Shown here piece after piece: positions 21,589-30,245 of a DNA stretch of 57,945 nt. A program made the translations under genes and the position numbers. Below the pieces are notes generated by a model. That model did no database searches, was not told the DNA's origin, and saw only the letters and a program-made list of their open reading frames with translations. Location of the stretch: positions 1 to 57,945 of the forward strand of contig SXSS01000049.1 in the NCBI GenBank assembly GCA_005792145.1. Direction: 5' to 3'. The first letter of the stretch is position 1. Each line of letters begins with the position of its first letter. The DNA is from Planctomycetia bacterium. Lineage in GTDB: Bacteria > Planctomycetota > Phycisphaerae > Phycisphaerales > SM1A02.

Positions 21589-23364
21589 TTATTTCGCAGC
21601 AGGAACTGCGGGAGTTTCCGCAGGAACTGGCACTGCGCTAACTGCGCCTTTGCTTTGGAGCAAATCAGCGATTTCTTTTCCTGAGGCATCTGTTCGTCGT
21701 TGCGCAAGATCAAGCGCGGTCCGTCCAGTTGCATCCTTGGTATTCAAATCAGCCTTGGCTTCGATCAACAGTTTCGCCTTCTCGGCGGTTCCCGAAAGAG
21801 CTGCGAGTTGAAGTGGCGTATATCCCTGCTTATTGAGGGAGTTCACATCTGCTTTTCTTTCAATCAGCATGCGAACGCTTTCAATCTTTCCACTTCGAAC
21901 AGCACGCATCAGAGCGGAGTCTCCGGTGACGCCATCTTTGATATTCAAATCAAGATTTGGATATTTTTCCAAAAGAACAGCGACAGTTTCTGGCTTGCCG
22001 ATTCCAGCCGCCCAGATGAGCGGAGTCAATCCGTTGACATCGACCACAGTTGCATCAGCTCCCTTTGCGAGCAGAATCTTGACCGTCTCCGCCGAACCCA
22101 ATCCGCAGCCCCAGGTGAGAGGAGTTCCGCCGATGGAGTCCCGAGCTGTCAAGCTTGCGCCTGCATCAACAAGTTTCTGCGTTGCATCAACGCTTCCAGT
22201 TTCAGCCGCGAGGGTCAATGGACCTTTTCCAGTTCGGTCTTGCACATTCACATCGGCCTTTGCTTCGATAAGAATCGCAACGATTTCTCCACGATTTTCA
22301 CGGGCCGCCCAGTGCAAAGCTGTTCTGCCAGTATCGCCATCGACCTGATTGACATTCACTCCTGGAACAGCAAGCAATTCCTTGACCTTCACAACATTTC
22401 CCTGTTGCGCTGCGAGCACAAGTTCGCTTGTTGGCGTTGCAACGGCACGCTGCGTTGGCGGCGGTGGCGTTGGACGATCGCCAGCAACCATTGGCCTCTT
22501 GATCATCACACTGACAGAAGATGCTTTGGGATGATCTGTCGCAACAGTCACTTTGATTGCGCGTCCTTGTTCTTCCCATTTCGCCCAGTCGATCTTGAGA
22601 ATGTGCTCTGTGGCAGCATCTGGACTGATGTTGGAAACAACAGGTGGATTGACTCCAGTAATTTTGAATGCTTGTCCATCTGCAGCAGCGACGACAAGTT
22701 TTCCATCAAGATTTCCAGGATCATCAGCCTTTGCGGGACCTTCAATCACATCGGGAGTGATCGTGACATACGCCGCCACGTTTCCTTCGACAGTCAGAAT
22801 GACTGGTGCTGCGCCTTCGATCTGAAATGTGACGCGCTTGGACAACTTCACGCCCTGCTTTGGTCCTGGCTTAAGCGTAATTTCCATCTCGGAGAATCCA
22901 CCCGCTGGGATCGGATCCTTCGGTGCATTCGCCGTGGTGCAACCGCAACCTGGAATTGATCGTGCAATCGTGACGGGCTTGTCAGTCACATTTCGGATGA
23001 TCAATTTCCCTGTCTTTGGAACATCTGCTTGCATTTCTCCAAGATCGAGAATTGGTGGATCAAAGACAATCGGTGGTGGACCGGATGGAATATCTACTTG
23101 TTGCGAACCATCTTGTATTGGCTTGGCAAGACCTGGATCCCCAACCTGATTTGATGACTTGGACGGGGACATCAAATCACGGTCGCTTGCACCCTGTTGA
23201 TTTTTGGTCGACAAAATTCCATCCGATTGACTTCCCGGTGGCTTGGTTGGAATGACCGCACCACCAACCGACGGCGGCGCAGCCTGCTGCGAGAACGCGA
23301 TTGTTGTCGTTGATCCAACGAGGGCAAGGGCGAGAAGCAGACGATTGCAAGTAGATGATTTCAT
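21589..23364 (-). CDS. Secreted DUF1573 domain plus ankyrin repeat protein
   Basis: Signal peptide (MKSSTCNRLLLALALVGSTTTIAFSQQ), DUF1573 motif (PILDLGEM...GCGCTTANAPKDPIPAGG), then about six ankyrin repeats (DGDTGRTALHWAARENRGEIVAILIEAKADVN...). Confidence 0.85.
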   Translation of the reverse strand: MKSSTCNRLLLALALVGSTTTIAFSQQAAPPSVGGAVIPTKPPGSQSDGILSTKNQQGASDRDLMSPSKSSNQVGDPGLAKPIQDGSQQVDIPSGPPPIVFDPPILDLGEMQADVPKTGKLIIRNVTDKPVTIARSIPGCGCTTANAPKDPIPAGGFSEMEITLKPGPKQGVKLSKRVTFQIEGAAPVILTVEGNVAAYVTITPDVIEGPAKADDPGNLDGKLVVAAADGQAFKITGVNPPVVSNISPDAATEHILKIDWAKWEEQGRAIKVTVATDHPKASSVSVMIKRPMVAGDRPTPPPPTQRAVATPTSELVLAAQQGNVVKVKELLAVPGVNVNQVDGDTGRTALHWAARENRGEIVAILIEAKADVNVQDRTGKGPLTLAAETGSVDATQKLVDAGASLTARDSIGGTPLTWGCGLGSAETVKILLAKGADATVVDVNGLTPLIWAAGIGKPETVAVLLEKYPNLDLNIKDGVTGDSALMRAVRSGKIESVRMLIERKADVNSLNKQGYTPLQLAALSGTAEKAKLLIEAKADLNTKDATGRTALDLAQRRTDASGKEIADLLQSKGAVSAVPVPAETPAVPAAK

Positions 23365-23602
23365 TGTCAAAAGATCCTTTGAATTCTTGATTGAGCCGTG
23401 TGGTGAATAAAGCACTGACAGAAACAAATGAAACAGTTCACTTTGAAGTGGGTTGATCAGCATAGACCAAACAAATCAAATGTGAACTGATCCACTATCG
23501 GTCATTCGTAAAGCAAGTTGAATTTGCTCGGCAAGATTGAGAAGATTTCCTCTGCGAGTGGCAGATAAAACATTTGATTTTGCCATACACTCGACCTTCC
23601 TT

Positions 23603-24817
23603 ATGGACCAGATACCAGCACATCGTGAGCGACCCCATGTCCGCCAATTTATGCCAATTGCGGTAGAAAATGCGGAAAAGAAGGTTTTCCTCGCTTTGCG
23701 AGACCCTGCGAATCTGCGAGGCGATGGAAACAGTCCCGTCATTCCGCCGGAGTTGCTGCCCCTGCTTTCCATTTTTCAAGGAGAAAAAACGATCGACGAG
23801 ATCAGCGAGGCGACAGGCGCTCCCAAGGAATTTCTTCTTCAGTTGGTGACCGTTCTGGATGATGCTGGACTATTGTGGGGACCAAATTGTGACCGCTTGG
23901 AAAAGGAAGCGATGGATCGCGTGCGCGAAAGCGGCGCGTTCTCCACGAACGCCGCGGATGCCGCGGGAGAAGATGCTGCCGAAGCAACCGAGCGCATTCG
24001 TGCGATGCTTGCCGCAGCGGAAGACCCGGAACTCGAAGGAGAAATCTTGGGCATTGTTGCGCCACATCTTGATTATGGCCGCGGTGGGAAAACATACGCC
24101 GCTGCATACAAGGCATTTGGAACGGACACAAAAGTTGATCGGATTGTCATCTTGGGCACGAATCATTTCGGCGCAGGTGACGGCGTTGTGATGAGTCGAT
24201 TTGGATTCAATAGTCCGTTTGGCATTTTCAAGCCTGATGTTGCATTCCTTGACTCGCTGCATAAGAAACTTGGCGATCGACTCTTCAAGGATGAAGTCGA
24301 TCATCTAGGTGAACACTCCATATCGATTCATCTTCCTTGGATTCACACAGTATTTGGAAATGTCCCAATCGTCGCGGCGCTTGTGCCCAGCCCACTCGTC
24401 CCACTTCTTTCTGATGATGGCGCGCGCGTGTCTTTCGACGAAATCGTCTCGGCGCTGCAGACTTCGATCGCAGAAGCGCCCGGCCGAACGTTGGTCATCG
24501 CCAGTGCCGATCTCAGTCACGTTGGACCGCAATTTGGGGATGAAACTCCTATTGGGGGCGAGATTCGTAAACAAGTTGAGTCGTATGATCGATCTCTTCT
24601 TGCGACATATCTCGAAGGGAATATCCAAAGTTTTCTTCACAAGGTCACTCGAGATAGGAACCATCAACGCTGGTGCAGCATCGGAAATATGACTGCGGCA
24701 AAAATTGTCACTGGAGGTCTGCCGGAACTCTGCGAATATTCGCAAAGTCCAGTTGAATCTGACCCGAAGGGAAATGCACTCGTCTCCAGCGCGGCGCTTG
24801 CGTTGATGAAGGTCTGA
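23603..24817 (+). CDS. AmmeMemoRadiSam system protein B (MEMO1 family)
   Basis: GIVAPHLDYGRGGKTYAAAY, VILGTNHFGAGDGVV, DEVDHLGEHSISIHLPWI, IASADLSHVGP; extra ~100-aa N-terminal region. Confidence 0.88.
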   Translation: MDQIPAHRERPHVRQFMPIAVENAEKKVFLALRDPANLRGDGNSPVIPPELLPLLSIFQGEKTIDEISEATGAPKEFLLQLVTVLDDAGLLWGPNCDRLEKEAMDRVRESGAFSTNAADAAGEDAAEATERIRAMLAAAEDPELEGEILGIVAPHLDYGRGGKTYAAAYKAFGTDTKVDRIVILGTNHFGAGDGVVMSRFGFNSPFGIFKPDVAFLDSLHKKLGDRLFKDEVDHLGEHSISIHLPWIHTVFGNVPIVAALVPSPLVPLLSDDGARVSFDEIVSALQTSIAEAPGRTLVIASADLSHVGPQFGDETPIGGEIRKQVESYDRSLLATYLEGNIQSFLHKVTRDRNHQRWCSIGNMTAAKIVTGGLPELCEYSQSPVESDPKGNALVSSAALALMKV

Positions 24818-24825
24818 CTTCGCCG

Positions 24826-25278
24826 ATGATTGCCGTTCTTCAGAGAGTGACACGCGGCAAGGTTGAAGTTGGTTCGAAGGAAACTGGTTCTATAGATCGG
24901 GGGCTTGTCGTCTTGTTGGGCATCGCACGCGGCGATGACGAGAGCGATGTCCTTTGGATGTCCAAGCGAATCGCTTCTCTGCGAATTTTCAGCGACGAGG
25001 CAGGCAAGATGAACTGGGACATTCACCAAGCTCGTGGTTCGATATTGCTCGTCAGTCAATTCACCTTGCTTGCGGATCTTTCCAGTGGCAACCGACCTGG
25101 TTTCACGCAAGCAGAAGAACCAGATGTTGCTCGCATTCGCTGCGGTGAAGTTGCCGCGCAACTGCTGGGGCGAGGCATTCGTGTAGCGCACGGAGAATTT
25201 GGCGCAAACATGCTGGTCTCTTTGGAGAACGACGGTCCGGTCACGATTGTGCTGGATTCAAAAAGACCCTCAAAATGA
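24826..25278 (+). CDS. dtd: D-aminoacyl-tRNA deacylase
   Basis: MIAVLQRVTRGKVEV, LLVSQFTLLAD, GNRPGFTQA, NDGPVTIVLDS. Confidence 0.95.
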   Translation: MIAVLQRVTRGKVEVGSKETGSIDRGLVVLLGIARGDDESDVLWMSKRIASLRIFSDEAGKMNWDIHQARGSILLVSQFTLLADLSSGNRPGFTQAEEPDVARIRCGEVAAQLLGRGIRVAHGEFGANMLVSLENDGPVTIVLDSKRPSK

Positions 25279-25320
25279 GTTTGTAAAATTTGGCCTTGGG
25301 AAAAACAGAAAAGGGCAAAG

Positions 25321-25362
25321 AAAAAAAGAGCCCATCGCAGAAATTAACGCGACGGGCTCCTC
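25321..25362 (-). terminator. Intrinsic terminator, minus-strand orientation
   Basis: Minus strand GAGCCCGTCGC-loop-GCGATGGGCTC followed by TTTTTTT. Confidence 0.75.
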
Positions 25363-25449
25363 GTGGGGGTATCTACTTTGCTCTATGAAATGGAACCAAA
25401 TCCTGTTTGGCTCAATTCAGTTTTTCAGACTCTTTCCTTTCCACTTCCT
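25321..25449 (-). ncRNA. Candidate intergenic small RNA (about 128 nt), speculative
   Basis: Minus strand: TATAAAT (25462-25456) followed by a purine-rich GGAGGAAGTGGAAAGGAAAGAG stretch and ending in the intrinsic terminator; no plausible ORF. Confidence 0.25.
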
Positions 25450-25542
25450 CCATGCATTTATACGAAACTTTTCACTGTAAGGATGCACAAATCGCAATCT
25501 ATTACGCTTCAAATAAAAATTTAGTTCGAACGAAAATGAAAT

Positions 25543-26406
25543 TTATTGATTCTGAGGCTGGGTAATTTTCCGTGTCACCGCCTGCAAGTCAGACCAGACT
25601 TCTTTTCTCGTTTCCACCGTGTAATTCCGCAGTAAATATGCGGGATGATGGGTTGGCATCAGAGGAATCGGGCTTCGGCGCGTGCTGGCTGGGGGGATCC
25701 ATTCTGCCCAGATACCGCGCAATTTGGAGATTCCTGAGTCTACTTTCAACAACAATTTTGTCGCCGGTCCCCCAAGAGTCACGATCACCTTTGGATTGAC
25801 GATAAGAATCTGATCCACAAGATATGGACCGCAAAGTTCGATTTCTGCCGAAAGCGGGGTTCGATTTTCGGGTGGTCTACTCTTGAGGACATTTGCGATA
25901 TAGCAATCCTCCCGCCGAAGTCCCATTGCGCGGATCATTTCATCCAGTTTTTGGCCTGCAAGACCCACGAATGGGCGCCCAATGCGATCTTCGGTTTCGC
26001 CGGGTGCTTCGCCAACAAAAAATATGTCCGCGTCGGGGCTGCCCTCTCCAAAGACCGTTTGAATATGCCCACGAACATTTGTGCAATGTTCGCACTCCAT
26101 ATCGTGCCGCTCGCGGAGTTCGGCAAGCCTCTTCCCCTTCTGGCAAAGAGAGCCTGTTTCTGCAGCGTCGCGTTTTTGCACTGGCACAAATGACGCGGTC
26201 GTCGAAGCGAGAACTGCTCTTTGATTGGGGATGCGTGGAGTAACGCCGACTTCTGCAACGCTCGTTTCAGATTTCGCCTTGGTTTCAACCGCGCTGGAAA
26301 TAGTCACCTCCACTTTGGACGGTGTGCATCCACGGGGGATATCGATCATCCCAAAGAGAAGATCGGTCCGAACCAATTGCTGCGCTGATCTGGAATTCGT
26401 TGACAT
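25543..26406 (-). CDS. Uracil-DNA glycosylase, family 4-like
   Basis: FFVGEAPGETEDRIGRPFVGLAGQKLDEMI, YIANVLKSRPPENRTPLSAEIELCGPYL, VTLGGPATKLLL. Confidence 0.9.
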   Translation of the reverse strand: MSTNSRSAQQLVRTDLLFGMIDIPRGCTPSKVEVTISSAVETKAKSETSVAEVGVTPRIPNQRAVLASTTASFVPVQKRDAAETGSLCQKGKRLAELRERHDMECEHCTNVRGHIQTVFGEGSPDADIFFVGEAPGETEDRIGRPFVGLAGQKLDEMIRAMGLRREDCYIANVLKSRPPENRTPLSAEIELCGPYLVDQILIVNPKVIVTLGGPATKLLLKVDSGISKLRGIWAEWIPPASTRRSPIPLMPTHHPAYLLRNYTVETRKEVWSDLQAVTRKITQPQNQ

Positions 26407-26460
26407 GGGAGAGATCCTGACTCGAATCAGTCCTGAAGGAAAACGAAATCACGCAAACTT

Positions 26461-27042
26461 TTATTTACTCTTGCGATTTTCAGTTTTCGTTGGAGTCTCG
26501 ATCAACTGAAACATGGACTGAGTTCGCAGAACCAAACCGCAATCGCTGCGGAGATGCCAACACTGAACATGAATCTCAGATCGATAACGCTGCAAATCAA
26601 TCACCGAAAGATTGGCTTTGTGAGTGACTGGATCGATCCAATCACAGACCAAAGATTCGTTCTCCCGTGCGTGCGCTTGCATCTCCTTGTATGTGCCAAG
26701 ATACAAATGCTCGGCAAGAGTCTCTGTCTGCACAGTTGTCATAAACTTGAGTGTTTCAGAGAGACTTTCTTCGTGATCGTGCTCGCCCGCGCAAGGAACA
26801 TTGTTGGACAATCCGCGCTCTGGAAGAATATGCGGTTGATCCGTCACCACTTCGCAAAGACAGAGTTTGTCCTGTTGAAAGCGGATGGAATGTCCTCCGC
26901 GAAAAATCCAAGCCTCTGCTTCGATTCCACCATTTTCAATTCGCTTTCGGCTTTCGATTGCGAAGAACTCTGGATGGACCGCCTTGCGATACAAAAGTAT
27001 TGTGTAAGACTGAAGACTATTTGTCTTTATGATCGGGTTCAT
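26461..27042 (-). CDS. Conserved-looking hypothetical protein
   Basis: ORF with plausible start at MNPIIKTNSLQSY; no family assigned with confidence. Confidence 0.5.
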   Translation of the reverse strand: MNPIIKTNSLQSYTILLYRKAVHPEFFAIESRKRIENGGIEAEAWIFRGGHSIRFQQDKLCLCEVVTDQPHILPERGLSNNVPCAGEHDHEESLSETLKFMTTVQTETLAEHLYLGTYKEMQAHARENESLVCDWIDPVTHKANLSVIDLQRYRSEIHVQCWHLRSDCGLVLRTQSMFQLIETPTKTENRKSK

Positions 27043-27180
27043 AGTTGGATCGAGTTTACAGATTTCTAATTGAGAATCAATACTTTTCTTTGTGTTATTT
27101 ATTAGAAGCAGTTTTTTGCTTTCAAATGAGCACAAGTGCTTGCAGTAGCGTTGCTTTCATTCTTTGCGCGAACCCAAATA

Positions 27181-27209
27181 AAGAGGGCGGACCCTTGCGG
27201 ATCCGCCCA
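27181..27209 (-). terminator. Intrinsic terminator of rnpB
   Basis: Minus strand GGGCGGATCCGCAAGGGTCCGCCC followed by TCTTTATT. Confidence 0.8.
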
Positions 27210-27210
27210 A

Positions 27211-27588
27211 CGCGCGTGGTCGTAAGCCGAATTCTGTTCCCTTGCGGGTGACAATCATTTCTCTCTGGACCACCGTTGCCGATGGTCTCGAAGCACGCTA
27301 CCCGTCCTCAACCTACGGACAGCAGGTGGCGGAGGACCCGCCTGAGGACTGCTTGCGCTTGCACGCGGTGGGGTTTGCCATGCCTCCTTCGTCACCGAAG
27401 GAGCGGTGCGCTCTTACCGCACCTTTTCACCCTTACCGTTGCCGTGAGGCACCGGCGGTTTATTTTCTGTGGCACTGTCCCGAGCCTGCGTCGAGGCTGG
27501 TGGTCATTAGCCACCACCGTGTCCTGCCGTGTTCGGACTTTCCTCGCCCGACAAATGTCGGGGGCGATTGTCTGACCACCCACGCAGG
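27211..27588 (-). ncRNA. rnpB: RNase P RNA, bacterial class A
   Basis: Minus strand contains GAGGAAAGTCCGAACACGGCAGG, AACGGTAAGGGTGAAAAGGTGCGGTAAGAGCGCACCGC, CCAGAGAGAAATGATTG and ACAGAATTCGGCTTACGACCAC; GTGGTC/GACCAC ends can form P1. Confidence 0.96.
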
Positions 27589-27595
27589 GTAGTCG

Positions 27596-27601
27596 TAGAC
27601 T
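27596..27601 (+). promoter_or_regulatory. Putative leaderless -10 (TAGACT, 6 nt before GTG)
   Basis: TAGACT-gacatc-GTG. Confidence 0.45.
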
Positions 27602-27607
27602 GACATC

Positions 27608-28612
27608 GTGGCGAATCGCAACGGGACGCATCAATTCAATCGCGAAGGCTTGTCATCAGGCGTTCTGTGCATTTGGTCAGATGCGCCGCTGGCGGATTGG
27701 TTGCTTCAAAGCGTTCGCGCAAGCGGATTGAAAGTTATCGCAGTGGGATCGCCGCGTGCAGATGTGCGAAGTTGCCTTGATTGCGAGGACAAATCGTTTT
27801 CCGACCTTCGAGTTTTTTCTTCCAGTATGCGGGAGATACCCCTGCTCTTCGTCGGCTTTGGAAACTCTGCCGCACAAAATGCAATTGCGTCAAATCATCC
27901 AATTATCTTTTCAACAGAACCGTGGCTTGGCAGCGTGATTGGCAGCGCATCGGATATCGGCGAGGTGGCATTGCCTGGGATTCCAATGGACGGCCGATTC
28001 TGGCAAGCAAGCGAGATCTTCGCTCAATCAGGTTCGCCTGATATTGCACAGATCACATCGCTGGGATCAATGGCGCACGGATCGATACTTGCTCGCATAC
28101 AAGAAGCCGCGGGCATACTTCTGAAATGGATGGGCGTTCCAAATCGTGTCAGTGCATCTGTTGGCGGTCCAAGAATTCCACGCTCGAGTGATGAACATCC
28201 AGATTCTGCGAGCCGTTCACTTCGATCGTGGGTTGGATCATTTGCATTGACCTGCCAATTTTCGGATGGTCGTGCTGGTCTCATCATGGCATCGAATCAA
28301 CATCCCACATGGAGTAGAAAAGCGCTTGCTTGCGGTCCATTTGGCGCAGTTCAAGTTGACGATGCGACACTTGATTGGAGAGATGCGGCGAATGCCTTGG
28401 TCGAGCACACCGCGCCAGCGCCGAGTGAATGGGAATCAGGCGATCATCTTTCGCTCATCGCACACACTCTGCGCAGTGGCGCTGAGGGACGACTTCTCGG
28501 GCGACAACACCATGAGCAAAGTCGCGCATTCATTGAAGCTGCTTGCTTGAGTGCGTTCACGCTTGAATCAGAATCACCCGCAAAAATGGCGGAGATTCTT
28601 GGCGACAGCTGA
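27608..28612 (+). CDS. Hypothetical protein, possibly a divergent Gfo/Idh/MocA-like protein
   Basis: C-terminal half (ILARIQEAAGILLKWMGVPNRVSA...FALTCQFSDGRAGLIMASN...) resembles Gfo/Idh/MocA C-terminal domains; no canonical N-terminal GxGxxG seen. Confidence 0.4.
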   Translation: MANRNGTHQFNREGLSSGVLCIWSDAPLADWLLQSVRASGLKVIAVGSPRADVRSCLDCEDKSFSDLRVFSSSMREIPLLFVGFGNSAAQNAIASNHPIIFSTEPWLGSVIGSASDIGEVALPGIPMDGRFWQASEIFAQSGSPDIAQITSLGSMAHGSILARIQEAAGILLKWMGVPNRVSASVGGPRIPRSSDEHPDSASRSLRSWVGSFALTCQFSDGRAGLIMASNQHPTWSRKALACGPFGAVQVDDATLDWRDAANALVEHTAPAPSEWESGDHLSLIAHTLRSGAEGRLLGRQHHEQSRAFIEAACLSAFTLESESPAKMAEILGDS

Positions 28613-28668
28613 ACGGATTCGTTGCAGAAAATTCGTTGCAAAAGATTTCGAGACAAACGAGCGAAAAG

Positions 28669-28989
28669 TTACAGAACGATGTCTGAGATTTTCACTTGGA
28701 CATACGACTGACGGTGCCCCTTATGTCGTCGATATCCCTTGCGGCGGCTGTACTTGTTCAGGACAGTCTTTGCTCCACGCTTGATACCGATGATCTCGGC
28801 AGTGACGGTGGCTTTGTTCAGATATGGAAGACCGATTGAAGCGACGGATCCGTCCTCCTTACCAACGGCAAGAACTTTGCCGAAAGTCAGCGTGGTCGTT
28901 CCATCTGGAATCTTGCGAAGGTCAATATCAAGAACATCGTCCTTGCGGACCATGATCTGAGTTCCACTATCTTCAATAATCGCGTACAT
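28669..28989 (-). CDS. rplU: 50S ribosomal protein L21
   Basis: MYAIIEDSGTQIMVRKDDVLDIDL...KRGAKTVLNKYSRRKGYRRHKGHRQSYVQVKI. Confidence 0.95.
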   Translation of the reverse strand: MYAIIEDSGTQIMVRKDDVLDIDLRKIPDGTTTLTFGKVLAVGKEDGSVASIGLPYLNKATVTAEIIGIKRGAKTVLNKYSRRKGYRRHKGHRQSYVQVKISDIVL

Positions 28990-29006
28990 GGGGCGTTGAG
29001 TGTACA

Positions 29007-30203
29007 TCAAATCCGAGAATTAGCCAACTGCCGCAGGGGTTGGTCTTTCAGGCGCCTTTGCGCCTCGCGCATTGTCTCCTCCCTTTTGCAGAATGCAACG
29101 CGCAACCAGCGCCGATCAGGGCTTGCAGGGTCATAAAATGCGCTCGCCGGAATCGTGGCAACCCCTGCTTTGACCAACGCTTTCGCGGCGGTCACATCAT
29201 CTGAAAATCCAGCGCCAACGGCATCAGCCAAGATGAAATATGAACCCTCTGGTTGAACGCAGGAAAATCCAACCTCTTGAAGAATCTCCAACATAATTGC
29301 ACGGCGCTTGGAATAATCCCGTCGGAGTTCTTCGAGGTACGAACCATCATCGCACACGGAATTGAGCGCATCCGCCGCGGCGCGTTGCAATGGCGTTGCT
29401 GCGCAGAAAGTCAGAAACTGATGCGCGGATCGGATTGCACGAGTGATTGGCTCTGGCGCAATCGCCCATCCAATTTTCCAACCTGTCATTGAGAAAGTTT
29501 TTCCTAGGCTTCCCAAGATCACTGTTTGCTCGCGCATTCCTGCGAGCTGCGAAATCGAACGGTGGGTTCTTGCGTAAGTGATCGCGTCATACACCTCGTC
29601 GGAAAGGACAAGGGCGTTGAACTCCTTGGCGAGATCTGCGACGATTTGATATTCAGCCTCGTCAAACATTCGGCCAGTTGGATTATGCGGGGAATTGAAA
29701 ATGATCGCGCGAGTGCGCTTGGAAAATGCAGGACGCAAGAGAGCATCGGTGATGCGAAAGTCAGGACCTTTCAATTGCACTCTGCGCGAGGTTGCGCTGG
29801 CCATTGCGACGCATGCGGCATAGGAGTCATACGAGGGATCAAGAAGAACAATCTCGTCGCCGGGATTGCACAAGCCCAGTAGAACCGCGGCGATCGCCTC
29901 TGTGCAGCCCGCCGTCACGGTGATCTCACGCTCGGAATCCGCAACAAAGCCGCAGAACCTTTCGGTGTAACGGCTGATCGCGCGATTTGTTTCTGGCAAT
30001 CCAAAGGCGCGCGCATACTGGCCGAATCCTCCGTCAATCGCTCGCTTTGCGGCATCTTTTACGAAGTCTGGGCCATCGAAATCTGGAAAACCCTGCCCAA
30101 GATTGACTGCTTTGTGCTCGACAGCCAATCGACTCATTGTGCTGAAGATGGATTCTCCAAATGGCGCGAGGCGGGTGCTGGTGTGTTGGATGATCTCTGT
30201 CAT
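29007..30203 (-). CDS. Class I/II PLP-dependent aminotransferase
   Basis: VNLGQGFPDFDGPDFV, NSPHNPTGRMFDEAEY, SDEVYDAITY, LGSLGKTFSMTGWKIGW; start set at MTEIIQHTS (30203). Confidence 0.92.
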   Translation of the reverse strand: MTEIIQHTSTRLAPFGESIFSTMSRLAVEHKAVNLGQGFPDFDGPDFVKDAAKRAIDGGFGQYARAFGLPETNRAISRYTERFCGFVADSEREITVTAGCTEAIAAVLLGLCNPGDEIVLLDPSYDSYAACVAMASATSRRVQLKGPDFRITDALLRPAFSKRTRAIIFNSPHNPTGRMFDEAEYQIVADLAKEFNALVLSDEVYDAITYARTHRSISQLAGMREQTVILGSLGKTFSMTGWKIGWAIAPEPITRAIRSAHQFLTFCAATPLQRAAADALNSVCDDGSYLEELRRDYSKRRAIMLEILQEVGFSCVQPEGSYFILADAVGAGFSDDVTAAKALVKAGVATIPASAFYDPASPDRRWLRVAFCKREETMREAQRRLKDQPLRQLANSRI

Positions 30204-30245
30204 ATTGCGGGCTATCTCTTGGTCATCAAGTGTAGGTGGACATCT

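Noticed and set aside
21700-22959. 419-aa plus-strand ORF
   Set aside because: Antisense to the DUF1573/ankyrin gene, Ser/Phe/Cys-rich with no domain signature; a shadow ORF of repeat codons.
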